Assembly: GCA_014378805.1 (NCBI GenBank)
Contig: JACMMY010000300.1
Location: 1-7,565, forward strand
Reading direction: 5' to 3'
From: Moraxellaceae bacterium
Lineage (GTDB): Bacteria; Pseudomonadota; Gammaproteobacteria; Pseudomonadales; Moraxellaceae
Length of the DNA: 7,565 nt
Shown here one piece after another: positions 1 to 6,249 of this stretch. The position numbers and the translations under genes are program-made. Each line of letters opens with the position of its first letter. Position 1 is the first letter of the stretch. The notes beneath the pieces are model-generated. The model made no database searches and was not told the origin of the DNA. It saw only the letters and a program-made list of their open reading frames with translations.

Positions 1-88
1 TAGCCAACGAGTTTTACCGCAACAATTGCTAGATGCTGGCTTTGAATTTAAACAACCCGATTTGGCGCAGGCGTTGGCGAGGGTTTAA
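1..88 (+). CDS. C-terminal end of a YfcH-like (TIGR01777) NAD(P)-binding epimerase, partial
   Basis: Only the last 28 codons are present, read from position 2 to a TAA at 86-88; the gene enters from the left edge. The translated tail reads SQRVLPQQLLDAGFEFKQPD and then LAQALARV. The pattern R-V-L-P-x-x-L-L-x-A-G-F-x-F-x-x-P-D-L-x-x-A-L is the hallmark of the C-terminal DUF1731 segment of the TIGR01777/YfcH family of atypical short-chain dehydrogenase-type sugar nucleotide epimerases, which are cytosolic and have no well-defined substrate. The Rossmann-fold part lies outside the window, so nothing can be said about its start or its NAD-binding motif. The family call rests on motif memory and is fairly secure despite the short length. 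Confidence 0.8.
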   Translation, partial: SQRVLPQQLLDAGFEFKQPDLAQALARV

Positions 89-105
89 GACGACTTTATT
101 TTAAA

Positions 106-132
106 GTGAGCTTGTTAAATTTCAGGGCTCAC
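106..132 (+). repeat. Short inverted repeat downstream of the epimerase gene
   Basis: GTGAGC at 106-111 is the reverse complement of GCTCAC at 127-132, with a 15-nt spacer. It lies 18 nt after the epimerase stop codon and could form a weak hairpin at the end of that transcript. No T-run follows, so it does not look like an intrinsic terminator. It may have no function. Confidence 0.3.
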
Positions 133-151
133 GTTAACTATGCATTAATTC

Positions 152-172
152 GTAGGGTGCGCATTGCGCACC
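152..172 (+). repeat. REP-like GC palindrome
   Basis: The motif GTAG followed by GGTGCGC-ATT-GCGCACC has a perfect 7-bp stem (156-162 with 166-172) and a 3-nt loop, and it is much more GC-rich than its surroundings. Closely similar GTAGGGTGCGCATTGCGCACC-type strings are, from memory, dispersed extragenic repeats in many proteobacterial genomes. Only one copy is present here, so the dispersed nature cannot be shown from this window. Confidence 0.5.
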
Positions 173-274
173 AAACCATGAGGTATACGAATTGGCATGG
201 GAATATAACTAATCACAAAACTCTAGATACGCAAAGGGTTTTCTTCGTCAACCAAGCCTCCGAGTTTTACTGAG

Positions 275-303
275 TTGACTAGATAAATATTGTCAGGCAT
301 ATT
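275..303 (+). promoter_or_regulatory. Candidate sigma70 promoter for the wHTH-HEPN gene pair
   Basis: TTGACT at 275-280 matches the -35 consensus at 5 of 6 positions, and CATATT at 298-303 matches the -10 consensus at 4 of 6, with a 17-nt spacer. Transcription would start near 310 and leave a leader of about 75 nt before the ATG at 385. It is the best-spaced candidate I found in this gap, but AT-rich DNA yields such matches easily. Confidence 0.35.
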
Positions 304-384
304 GATTAAGTTGTACATATATCAAACAAGATCTAATTAAACGAATAGTTTTTAAACTAATGAAATATAAACTTTGGAACAGCG

Positions 385-885
385 ATGACTACAAGTAAAA
401 TCAAAATTAAATTAGGCGCAATTGAAATTGAATACGAAGGCTCTGAAACTTTTTTAAAAGAAGAACTCCCTCAGCTTCTAACAGCAGTATCAGATCTTTA
501 TGCAAAATCACATACGACGTTTGTGAGTGATTTAAACAGCACTTCGATAGCTGAACAAAGCGGAAATATCAATCAAATAGAAAATTTTGAAGCAACATTA
601 ACCACTATTGCAGCAAAGCTTAATGTGAAATCTGGACCAGAGTTAGTACTGGCTTCAGTAGCTCGAAGGACTTTTTGTTTAGCTGAGGAAAGAGTTACAC
701 GCGAAAATATTATTATTGAAATGAAGCTAGCTCCAAGCTACTACAATCAAAGCTACACTGGAAACTTAACACCAACTCTACTTAGACTTGTTAAATCTGG
801 CAAACTCAAAGAGCCTTCCCAAAACGTTTATACTCTTACAGCAGACACAAGAAGAGAACTGGAAATTAGTCTTGGTATCTCTTGA
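385..885 (+). CDS. Uncharacterised 166-aa protein with probable C-terminal winged-helix domain; partner of the downstream HEPN protein
   Basis: I do not recognise a named function. The protein is cytosolic in appearance, with no signal peptide or membrane segment. Residues 5-18 (KIKIKLGAIEIEYEG) look like a beta-hairpin, followed by an acidic helix (about 21-40) and a polar linker (41-68). Residues about 85-160 look like a winged helix: a helix rich in A/R/L, then TRENIIIEMK, then SYYNQSYTGNLTPTLLRLVKSGKL as recognition helix, and NVYTLT as wing strand. This suggests a nucleic-acid-binding or protein-docking module. The ATG at 385 has a weak GGA at 376-378, 6 nt upstream. Its 3' end overlaps the next gene, so the two are probably co-translated. 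The pair lies between an epimerase gene and pckG, which is typical of an accessory insertion. A regulator or antitoxin-like role toward the HEPN protein is an inference only. Confidence 0.7.
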   Translation: MTTSKIKIKLGAIEIEYEGSETFLKEELPQLLTAVSDLYAKSHTTFVSDLNSTSIAEQSGNINQIENFEATLTTIAAKLNVKSGPELVLASVARRTFCLAEERVTRENIIIEMKLAPSYYNQSYTGNLTPTLLRLVKSGKLKEPSQNVYTLTADTRRELEISLGIS

Positions 886-1600
886 GTCGCTTAAAGATCT
901 GCTGACTCATAATAAGCTGACTAATCAAGACAAAATTCTAATCTGTCTTGCAGCACAGCCCCTGAGCGCCAAAGCAGTGAAAGATATTAAACAAATAGCT
1001 ATAGATTCTGGATTACGATCCGCCGCTAAATGGAATATTTCTTCATATCTATCTCGAGCTAAAACTCTCGCAATTTTGACATCAAAAGGATGGGAACTAA
1101 CGTCCCATGGGAAATCGCATATTGAAAAATTAACAGGCGTAACTTCAAACTCTGTTTCCAAAGCTGTTACTTCAGATTTAAGAAATCACTTAATCGAAAT
1201 CCCAAACTTAACGACTCGAATATTCGTGGAAGAAGCTGTTAAATGTTTAGAATTCAAACTTTACCGGTCGGCGATAATCACTTCATGGGTAGGTGCCATA
1301 TCAACACTTTACGATGAGATCGTAAAATCACATCTCAGTACATTTAACAATGAAGCAACAAAGCGGCACTCTAAATGGCAATCAGCTAAAACCGCCGATG
1401 ACCTTGCTCGAATGAAAGAATACGACTTTCTTCAGATTCTAGTCGCAATTTCAGTCATCGGAAAAAATGTTAAAGATGAGCTTGAGAGTTGCTTAAAACT
1501 CAGAAATGGTTGCGGTCACCCCAACTCTCTTGTAGTTGGAGAGCTTAAAACATCTGCTCATATCGAAACGTTAATTCAAAATATTTTCTCTAAGTTCTAA
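872..1600 (+). CDS. Winged-helix plus HEPN-like domain protein (putative RNase), probable TTG start
   Basis: From TTG at 872 the product has 242 residues. Residues about 17-87 look like a winged helix: helix DKILICLAA, then the SGLRSAAKWNISSYLSRAKTLAIL region, and the wing KGWELTSHGKSHI. Residues about 114-242 form an all-helical HEPN-like domain that includes FVEEAVKCLEFKLYRSAIITSW and ends with LKLRNGCGHPNSL. R211-N212-x3-H216 (codons 1502-1519) fits the RX4-6H active-site motif of HEPN RNases, including the polar residue after Arg. I recall uncharacterised proteins with this same wHTH plus LRNGCGHPNSL layout in many bacteria, but I cannot verify this. The reading frame opens at TTG 788, which has no ribosome site. 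TTG 872 has GGAA at 861-864 with a 7-nt gap, overlaps the upstream gene by 14 nt and places the first helix near the N-terminus. No ATG or GTG precedes the conserved region. Possible roles are toxin, defence effector or RNA-processing enzyme. Confidence 0.7.
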   Translation: MVSLESLKDLLTHNKLTNQDKILICLAAQPLSAKAVKDIKQIAIDSGLRSAAKWNISSYLSRAKTLAILTSKGWELTSHGKSHIEKLTGVTSNSVSKAVTSDLRNHLIEIPNLTTRIFVEEAVKCLEFKLYRSAIITSWVGAISTLYDEIVKSHLSTFNNEATKRHSKWQSAKTADDLARMKEYDFLQILVAISVIGKNVKDELESCLKLRNGCGHPNSLVVGELKTSAHIETLIQNIFSKF

Positions 1601-1652
1601 TGAATCCCCTACAACTCTAAATCTTTATTCAAAACTACAAAGTCAACCCAAT

Positions 1653-1683
1653 AAAAAACCGCCTCAATCGAGACGGTTTTTTT
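1653..1683. terminator. Bidirectional intrinsic terminator between the HEPN gene and pckG
   Basis: An A-run at 1653-1658 is followed by CCG and CTC, the loop AATC (1666-1669), GAG and CGG, and a T-run at 1677-1683. The stem pairs 1659-1661 with 1674-1676 and 1663-1665 with 1670-1672, with one C/A mismatch at 1662/1673, and the A and T runs extend the pairing. Because A and T runs flank both sides, it can end transcripts in both directions, which fits the convergent genes ending at 1600 and 1706. Confidence 0.85.
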
Positions 1684-1705
1684 ACATTCAAAACACTAAA
1701 TCAAA

Positions 1706-3565
1706 TTAAGCAGTCAATGCTTTCTTTTCATTCAATGAAGCGATCAATTGTGCATTACGTTCACGTAGAACTTCTGGCAATGCATCACCAATTTTTGCGA
1801 ACAACTCTTTATGGCTTTCCAGTTCAACAACCCATTGATCGTGGTCTTGCGAAGTGACTTGTTCGAACTCTTCACGGCTAAAAGTCGTGCCAGTCCAATT
1901 CAAGTCATCATACGCAGGAACATAACCAATTGGCGTTTCTTCCGCATGGATCGTATCTTCACAACGGTTGATCATCCACTCAAGAACGCGAGTGTTTTGA
2001 CCGAAACCAGGCCAAACGAAGTTACCAGCCGCATCACGACGGAACCAGTTGACGTTGAAAATCTTAGGCATTTTCGCGCCGCTGACAGCAGTGGCTGCTT
2101 GCAGTTTTTCGCCGATGTTCAACCAATGTTGGAAGTAATCGCCCATGTTGTAACCACAGAATGGCAACATTGCAAACGGATCACGACGAACGATCCCTTG
2201 CTGACCCACCGCCGCAGCAGTCGTTTCAGAGCCCATGGTTGCCGCTTTATACACGCCATCAACCCAATCGAATGCTTCAGTAACTAGAGGCACTGTGTCT
2301 GCACGACGACCACCGAAGATGAACGCAGAAATCGGTACGCCTGCTGGATTTTCCCAGTCAGCGTCGATTGATGGACATTGGCTTGCTGCAACTGTGAAGC
2401 GTGAGTTTGGATGCGCTGCGGGTGTACCAGTTTCTGTTGTCCAAGCATTGCCTTTCCAATCTGTTAGGTTTGCAGGAGCAACTTTGCTCAAGCCTTCCCA
2501 CCACACATCACCGTCTTCTGTCATTGCAACGTTGGTATAAATCACGTTTTTGTACAATGTTGCCAAGCAGTTTGGATTGGTTTTTTCGCTGGTACCCGGT
2601 GCAACACCGAAGAAACCAGCTTCTGGGTTGATTGCGTAGAGACGACCGTCAGCACCTGGTTTCAACCAAGCAATGTCATCACCCACAGTTTCAACTTTCC
2701 AGCCTTCAAAACCTGCTGGTGGAATCAACATTGCAAAGTTGGTTTTACCACACGCTGATGGGAACGCTGCTGCAACGTAGTGTTTTTGACCTTTTGGACT
2801 GGTTAAACCCAAAATCAGCATGTGTTCAGCCAACCAACCTTGATCGCGACCCATCGCAGATGCGATACGCAGTGCTAAACATTTTTTACCGAGCAATGCA
2901 TTACCGCCGTAACCTGAACCGAATGACCAGATTTCGCGGGTTTCTGGGTAATGCACGATATATTTAGTATCGTTACACGGCCATTTCACATCAGCTTGAC
3001 CCGCTGTTAGCGGTGAGCCAACAGAATGAACACAGGGTACAAATTCGCCGTCAGTGCCGAGCACGTCATACACTTCTTTGCCCATACGCGCCATGATGCG
3101 CATATTGACCACAACATAAGGAGAGTCGCTTAACTCGATCCCAACGTGTGCGATGTGGCTGCCGAGTGGGCCCATTGAAAATGGCACAACGTACATAGTA
3201 CGACCACGCATACAACCTTCGAACAAACCGTTCAACGTTGCGCGCATCTCGAGAGGTGCTGCCCAGTTATTGGTTGAACCAGCGTCTTCTTTTTTCTCAG
3301 AACAGATAAAGGTGCGTTCTTCAACACGCGCCACATCTGAAGGGCTCGATAATGCTAAGTACGAACCAGGACGTTTGGCTTCATTTAATTTTTTCATCGT
3401 GCCTGAACTGACCATCAGATCAAGTAGGCGTTGATTCTCTTCTTCGCTACCATCCACCCACTCAATGCGGTCAGGTTGGGTCAGTGCGGCGATCTGTTCC
3501 ACCCAAGCGATAAGCTTGGTGTGGCGAACGAATGCTGGCGGATTAGAAGCTATCACTTGGGTCAT
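1706..3565 (-). CDS. pckG: Phosphoenolpyruvate carboxykinase (GTP)
   Basis: This cytosolic enzyme converts oxaloacetate and GTP to phosphoenolpyruvate, GDP and CO2, the entry step of gluconeogenesis from organic acids. The 619-residue length is normal for the GTP-dependent family; the ATP-dependent type is shorter and has different motifs. Visible landmarks in order are the R-loop KRPGSYLALS (64-73), EGCMRGRTMYVVPFSMGP (116-133), SGYGGN (217-222), K228 and H248 as probable Mn ligands, the P-loop SACGKTN (270-276) with reactive Cys272, kinase-2 GDDIAW (295-300), GFFGVAPGTS (317-326), the mobile lid region (about 449-465), and FNVNWFRRD (503-511). All key residues are present and the frame is intact. 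The ATG at 3565 is preceded on the minus strand by TAAGG (3577-3573) with a 7-nt gap. The gene stands alone and converges with the accessory HEPN gene. Confidence 0.98.
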   Translation of the reverse strand: MTQVIASNPPAFVRHTKLIAWVEQIAALTQPDRIEWVDGSEEENQRLLDLMVSSGTMKKLNEAKRPGSYLALSSPSDVARVEERTFICSEKKEDAGSTNNWAAPLEMRATLNGLFEGCMRGRTMYVVPFSMGPLGSHIAHVGIELSDSPYVVVNMRIMARMGKEVYDVLGTDGEFVPCVHSVGSPLTAGQADVKWPCNDTKYIVHYPETREIWSFGSGYGGNALLGKKCLALRIASAMGRDQGWLAEHMLILGLTSPKGQKHYVAAAFPSACGKTNFAMLIPPAGFEGWKVETVGDDIAWLKPGADGRLYAINPEAGFFGVAPGTSEKTNPNCLATLYKNVIYTNVAMTEDGDVWWEGLSKVAPANLTDWKGNAWTTETGTPAAHPNSRFTVAASQCPSIDADWENPAGVPISAFIFGGRRADTVPLVTEAFDWVDGVYKAATMGSETTAAAVGQQGIVRRDPFAMLPFCGYNMGDYFQHWLNIGEKLQAATAVSGAKMPKIFNVNWFRRDAAGNFVWPGFGQNTRVLEWMINRCEDTIHAEETPIGYVPAYDDLNWTGTTFSREEFEQVTSQDHDQWVVELESHKELFAKIGDALPEVLRERNAQLIASLNEKKALTA

Positions 3566-3673
3566 GGTGAGGCCTTATCGTAAAAATACGCGCTAAGACA
3601 GCCCCGGATCACGGGTAACTGCCGCTAAAAATTAAGGACATATTAAAGCACAAAAACGCCGCATTTAGAAGAC

Positions 3674-3702
3674 TGTATAACAGGCATAAATTTGCGTGAT
3701 AA
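3674..3702 (-). promoter_or_regulatory. pckG: Weak candidate sigma70 promoter for pckG
   Basis: Read on the minus strand, TTATCA (3702-3697) and TATACA (3679-3674) are separated by 17 nt; each matches consensus at 4 of 6 positions. The transcript would carry a leader of about 100 nt. Another possible -35, TTGTCA, lies further upstream near 3773-3778 but has a poor -10. The choice is uncertain. Confidence 0.25.
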
Positions 3703-4060
3703 TGGTGTTGGCGGGATTTTTAGTACGGTTTTAAGATCCCTCCTATCCGTAGATAATTTATACCGTAATCACTGACAATTCACCAGTATAAAAAGATAGA
3801 CTGCACACGCTAAAGAGTAGAGGCATGAGTGCGCAAAAAATAAAACTAAAACAATAAAACCTATGATAATTCATACAAATAACCAACACTCTCAAGGCGA
3901 CCGCTATTTATTGAAAAATAGAAAATATGATCACAAGTAGCGCAATCCATCAAAAATCTATAAACATGTTAAAGACATAGATCGCTTTTGCCATTAAATC
4001 ACGATCACTGACTGAAATCCGTGTACGATATTTATCTAAGAACATGTGAAGATGATTTTA

Positions 4061-4092
4061 TAATGATTTAAATTTATAAATTTAAATCATTA
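4061..4092. repeat. Perfect 32-bp AT-rich palindrome
   Basis: The left arm TAATGATTTAAATTTA (4061-4076) is followed directly by its exact reverse complement TAAATTTAAATCATTA (4077-4092), with no spacer. Pairing stops at 4060/4093 (A against A). Only two of the 16 base pairs in an arm-to-arm duplex differ from a pure A/T run pattern in being interrupted, and one G/C pair is present. A perfect palindrome of this length is very unlikely by chance even in AT-rich DNA. It could be a protein-binding site, a cruciform or hairpin, or the scar of a mobile element. Confidence 0.85.
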
Positions 4093-4297
4093 ATCCTAAT
4101 CAAAAATTGAATGAACACCTCAAATTATTTTTTCAAAAAAAGTACAGCCCAATGTAGAAATTATAAATATTTTTTATTTAATTCAATACACTAACTACCC
4201 AAAAACCTATTGAACAAGTAGGAAATCAAAGCAAACATGGCGTATGATTGTTTTTACGATATGTAACTAACGCTCATTGAATGGAAATAATCGTTTA

Positions 4298-4319
4298 ACC
4301 TGACAATCGAAAATCAGGT
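4298..4319 (+). repeat. Inverted repeat upstream of the lipid kinase gene
   Basis: ACCTGA (4298-4303) pairs with TCAGGT (4314-4319) across a 10-nt A-rich loop. It is 74 nt before the lipid kinase ATG and may be an operator half-site pair or a leader hairpin. No T-run follows, so termination is unlikely. Confidence 0.35.
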
Positions 4320-4392
4320 CCCCAAAGAATGTGCCATCAAGAAGCATCAATTAAAAACGCGCTTACGACCAATGAATTAAACAAGGATTAAT

Positions 4393-5358
4393 ATGCTTAC
4401 ATCCGACGAGTCCAGCAAACAACTGATTTCGATTATTATCAATTCGGCGGCAGGTCATCGTACGCCAGATGCTGAGCCTATTCAGGATGTCCTGAAGCGC
4501 TATTTTACGCAGCAAGGGTGTGATGTTGAGTTACATATCGTCGAGCAGTTTTATGCATTGTCTCAATTAACCCAAAAAATCATTGCGCGCCATCAGGACA
4601 AAAAAGGAATTATTGTCATTGCTGGCGGTGATGGCACACTCAATTCGGTTGCTCAGATTCTGATGCACGGCAAAATACCGATGGGTATTATTCCTTTGGG
4701 AACATTTAATTATGTCGCGCGTGCGCTTAGGATTCCACTTGATCCGTTGGAAGCGGCACATGCTGTACTGCATGGTCAGGAGCATACAATTCACGTTGGC
4801 TGCGTCAATCAATACATTTATCTAAATAATGCATCCATCGGTCTCTACCCTCGCCTCATTGAGCAACGAGAGTTTGATAATCATCGATTTGGACGGTTTC
4901 GCTTTGTCGCAAAGATTTCAGGTTTTGCGGTGCTGATGCGCGAACACCAAAAGTTAAAACTTAAACTGATTGTTGATGGTCAGGTGAAACCGATTGAGTC
5001 ACCATTGGTGTTTTTCGGTAATAACCAACTCCAATTACATGACTATAAATTGGGTTTAGCAGAATGTGCCGCTCAAGGAAAATTAGCGGTTGTAGCGATA
5101 ACCGAAGTGTCTAAAATTCAAATTTTAAAACTCATCGCACGGCTTCAATTGGGTACGTTTGAAAAAGCGCCCGAAGTCACTGTATTTTGTGCAGACGCCA
5201 TTCGTATCGAATCCAAAGCACGACAAATGAAAGTCGCGATTGATGGTGAAGTCATTTACATGCAAACACCGCTGCATTTTTCAGTAGCGCGTTGTGCGTT
5301 GACCGTGATTGTGCCGGATCATTCAGGAACAGATCATCATGCTTCTTCACCTCTCTGA
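4393..5358 (+). CDS. Diacylglycerol-kinase-family lipid kinase (DAGK catalytic domain, YegS-like)
   Basis: The 321-residue protein belongs to the NAD-kinase/DAGK-like superfamily that transfers phosphate from ATP to lipid hydroxyls such as diacylglycerol, at the inner face of the membrane. Motifs in order are INSAAG (16-21, in place of the usual N-P-x-S/A-G), the nucleotide-binding GGDGTLN (78-84), PLGTFNYVARAL (101-112), NNASIGLYPRLI (145-156), FFGNNQ (207-212) and VAIDGE (281-286), covering both the N-terminal catalytic lobe and the C-terminal beta lobe. The length is near the family norm and no membrane segment is seen. The start ATG has AAGGA at 4383-4387 with a 5-nt gap. Its last 20 nt overlap the metallophosphoesterase gene, implying an operon and coupled translation. 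The lipid substrate cannot be read from the sequence; lipids other than diacylglycerol, as with YegS or sphingosine-kinase-like members, are possible. Confidence 0.9.
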   Translation: MLTSDESSKQLISIIINSAAGHRTPDAEPIQDVLKRYFTQQGCDVELHIVEQFYALSQLTQKIIARHQDKKGIIVIAGGDGTLNSVAQILMHGKIPMGIIPLGTFNYVARALRIPLDPLEAAHAVLHGQEHTIHVGCVNQYIYLNNASIGLYPRLIEQREFDNHRFGRFRFVAKISGFAVLMREHQKLKLKLIVDGQVKPIESPLVFFGNNQLQLHDYKLGLAECAAQGKLAVVAITEVSKIQILKLIARLQLGTFEKAPEVTVFCADAIRIESKARQMKVAIDGEVIYMQTPLHFSVARCALTVIVPDHSGTDHHASSPL

Positions 5359-6196
5359 TCTTCACTTTGGTACTGAACACAGTGCAATCACCGATGCACT
5401 AAATCTATTGTGCAAACAATTACCCTTAGAAGCGATTGCAATCAGTGGGGACTTAACTCAGCGCGCGCGACGTGTTCAATTTCAAGCATTCCACGATTTC
5501 TTTGATTCACTTGGTATTCCGTGGATTGTGGTTCCGGGCAATCACGATATTCCACTTTATCATCTGACCAGACGCATGTTTAATCCGTTTGGTCATTATG
5601 AAAAAATATTTGGACGGACTGAAACCACACTTGAAACAAAGCATTTTTATTTGGTTGGTGTTAACAGCATCAGTCCCAAACATCATACTCAAGGCAGGAT
5701 TACGCACGAACAAATCACCGAAACGGGCGAACGCCTTTTATTAGGCAAGATCGGAAAAAAGCGGATTGTTCTGTCCCATCAACCCTTTCGCGTCCTCAGA
5801 AGTTATCAGAAAAGAGACATTCCAATCCTCGCAGCTGAAGCAGCTCAACATTGGGCACATTGTGGTTTGGATGCTTTACTACACGGACATTTTCACGTAC
5901 CAATCGTGTTGTCACTCAAAGAACACTTTGAACTACATAAAGAGGTTTTAGACATTCAAGCAGGTACAGCGGTCTCTCATCGATTACGTTATGACGTGCC
6001 CAATTCGATTAATATTATTCATCCTGATTTAACGATTGACCGCTATGACTTTAACCTTGAAACCCAGCAGTTCGAACGCTTAGGTGAACTATGGCCAACC
6101 ATAGATACAATATGCCAGCATCAACATCGCAATATCGACCAAAATGTGTACAAAAAAACAGCAAACAATGTCGTTCTTCATAAAACAAGCCCTTGA
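5339..6196 (+). CDS. Class III cyclic nucleotide phosphodiesterase-like metallophosphoesterase
   Basis: The 285-residue protein has the full calcineurin-like dimetal phosphoesterase motif set: D-L-H at 7-9 (LSDLHFG), GD at 37-38 (ISGDLTQRAR), GNHD at 67-70 (VVPGNHD), H147 (VLSHQPF) and GHFH at 183-186. The order and the SDLH/GDLT/GNHD/GHxH forms fit the CpdA/Icc class III phosphodiesterase group, though such enzymes also act on phospholipid headgroups or other phosphodiesters. The frame is open from an earlier TTG at 5309, but the ATG at 5339 is preferred because it starts directly on the first beta strand (MLLHLSDLHFG) and has AGGA at 5325-5328 with a 10-nt gap. It overlaps the lipid kinase gene by 20 nt, so the two probably act in one pathway, perhaps phosphorylation and hydrolysis of lipids. 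The tail after residue about 240 is polar and not conserved-looking. Its stop codon lies within the groES heat-shock promoter. Confidence 0.88.
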   Translation: MLLHLSDLHFGTEHSAITDALNLLCKQLPLEAIAISGDLTQRARRVQFQAFHDFFDSLGIPWIVVPGNHDIPLYHLTRRMFNPFGHYEKIFGRTETTLETKHFYLVGVNSISPKHHTQGRITHEQITETGERLLLGKIGKKRIVLSHQPFRVLRSYQKRDIPILAAEAAQHWAHCGLDALLHGHFHVPIVLSLKEHFELHKEVLDIQAGTAVSHRLRYDVPNSINIIHPDLTIDRYDFNLETQQFERLGELWPTIDTICQHQHRNIDQNVYKKTANNVVLHKTSP

Positions 6197-6218
6197 AGCA
6201 ACTCATTCTACCCCCACT
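6192..6218 (+). promoter_or_regulatory. Sigma32 (RpoH) heat-shock promoter of groES-groEL
   Basis: CTTGAA at 6192-6197 is an exact match to the sigma32 -35 core, and CCCCACT at 6212-6218 is close to the -10 consensus CCCCATnT, with a 14-nt spacer, within the usual range. Transcription would start near 6225, giving a leader of about 105 nt. The -35 overlaps the stop codon TGA (6194-6196) of the preceding gene. No CIRCE element (TTAGCACTC-N9-GAGTGCTAA) is seen, so control by RpoH rather than HrcA is likely. Confidence 0.8.
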
Positions 6219-6249
6219 GTTTGATTAAGAATTTTTTCGCATAGCTAAG

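Larger units (their letters stand above)
3566..4392. other. 827-bp gene-free, AT-rich divergent intergenic region
   Basis: No open reading frame of useful length with a ribosome site is present on either strand between pckG and the lipid kinase gene. The stretch is markedly AT-rich, with many A and T runs, especially from 3830 to 4200. It holds the presumed pckG promoter side (3570-3790), small hairpins (for example CTATTT at 3904-3909 with AAATAG at 3916-3921), a perfect 32-bp palindrome (4061-4092) and an inverted repeat at 4298-4319. It is long for a gap between two housekeeping-type genes; it may carry regulatory DNA, an untranslated RNA or the decayed remains of an insertion. I see no tRNA or known RNA family in it. 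Confidence 0.6.

Noticed and set aside
178..273. 31-codon open frame in the gap before the accessory pair
   Set aside because: It has no ribosome site, starts next to the REP-like palindrome and has no recognisable sequence features.
788..871. TTG at 788 as start of the HEPN protein (270 residues)
   Set aside because: There is no ribosome site before it, and it would overlap the upstream gene by nearly 100 nt with a sequence unlike a domain start. TTG 872 has a better-placed GGAA and fits the first helix.
925..1161. Antisense open frame of 78 codons inside the HEPN gene
   Set aside because: It lies opposite the winged-helix coding region, shows no recognisable family and is explained as a shadow frame.
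1811..3434. Several plus-strand open frames opposite pckG
   Set aside because: All lie within an intact, fully conserved pckG gene; their translations are rich in His, Arg, Ser and Cys and lack family motifs.
3825..3857. 10-codon open frame with a GAGG-like ribosome site, possible leader peptide
   Set aside because: It is followed by more than 500 nt of non-coding DNA with no attenuator-like structure, and it is too short to support from sequence alone.
4061..4092. dif-like XerC/XerD recombination site at the palindrome
   Set aside because: The site is symmetric without the 6-nt central region and lacks the TTATGTTAA-type XerD arm typical of dif or pdif sites.
5309..5338. TTG at 5309 as start of the metallophosphoesterase
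   Set aside because: The ATG at 5339 begins right at the conserved first strand, and AGGA at 5325-5328 serves it.
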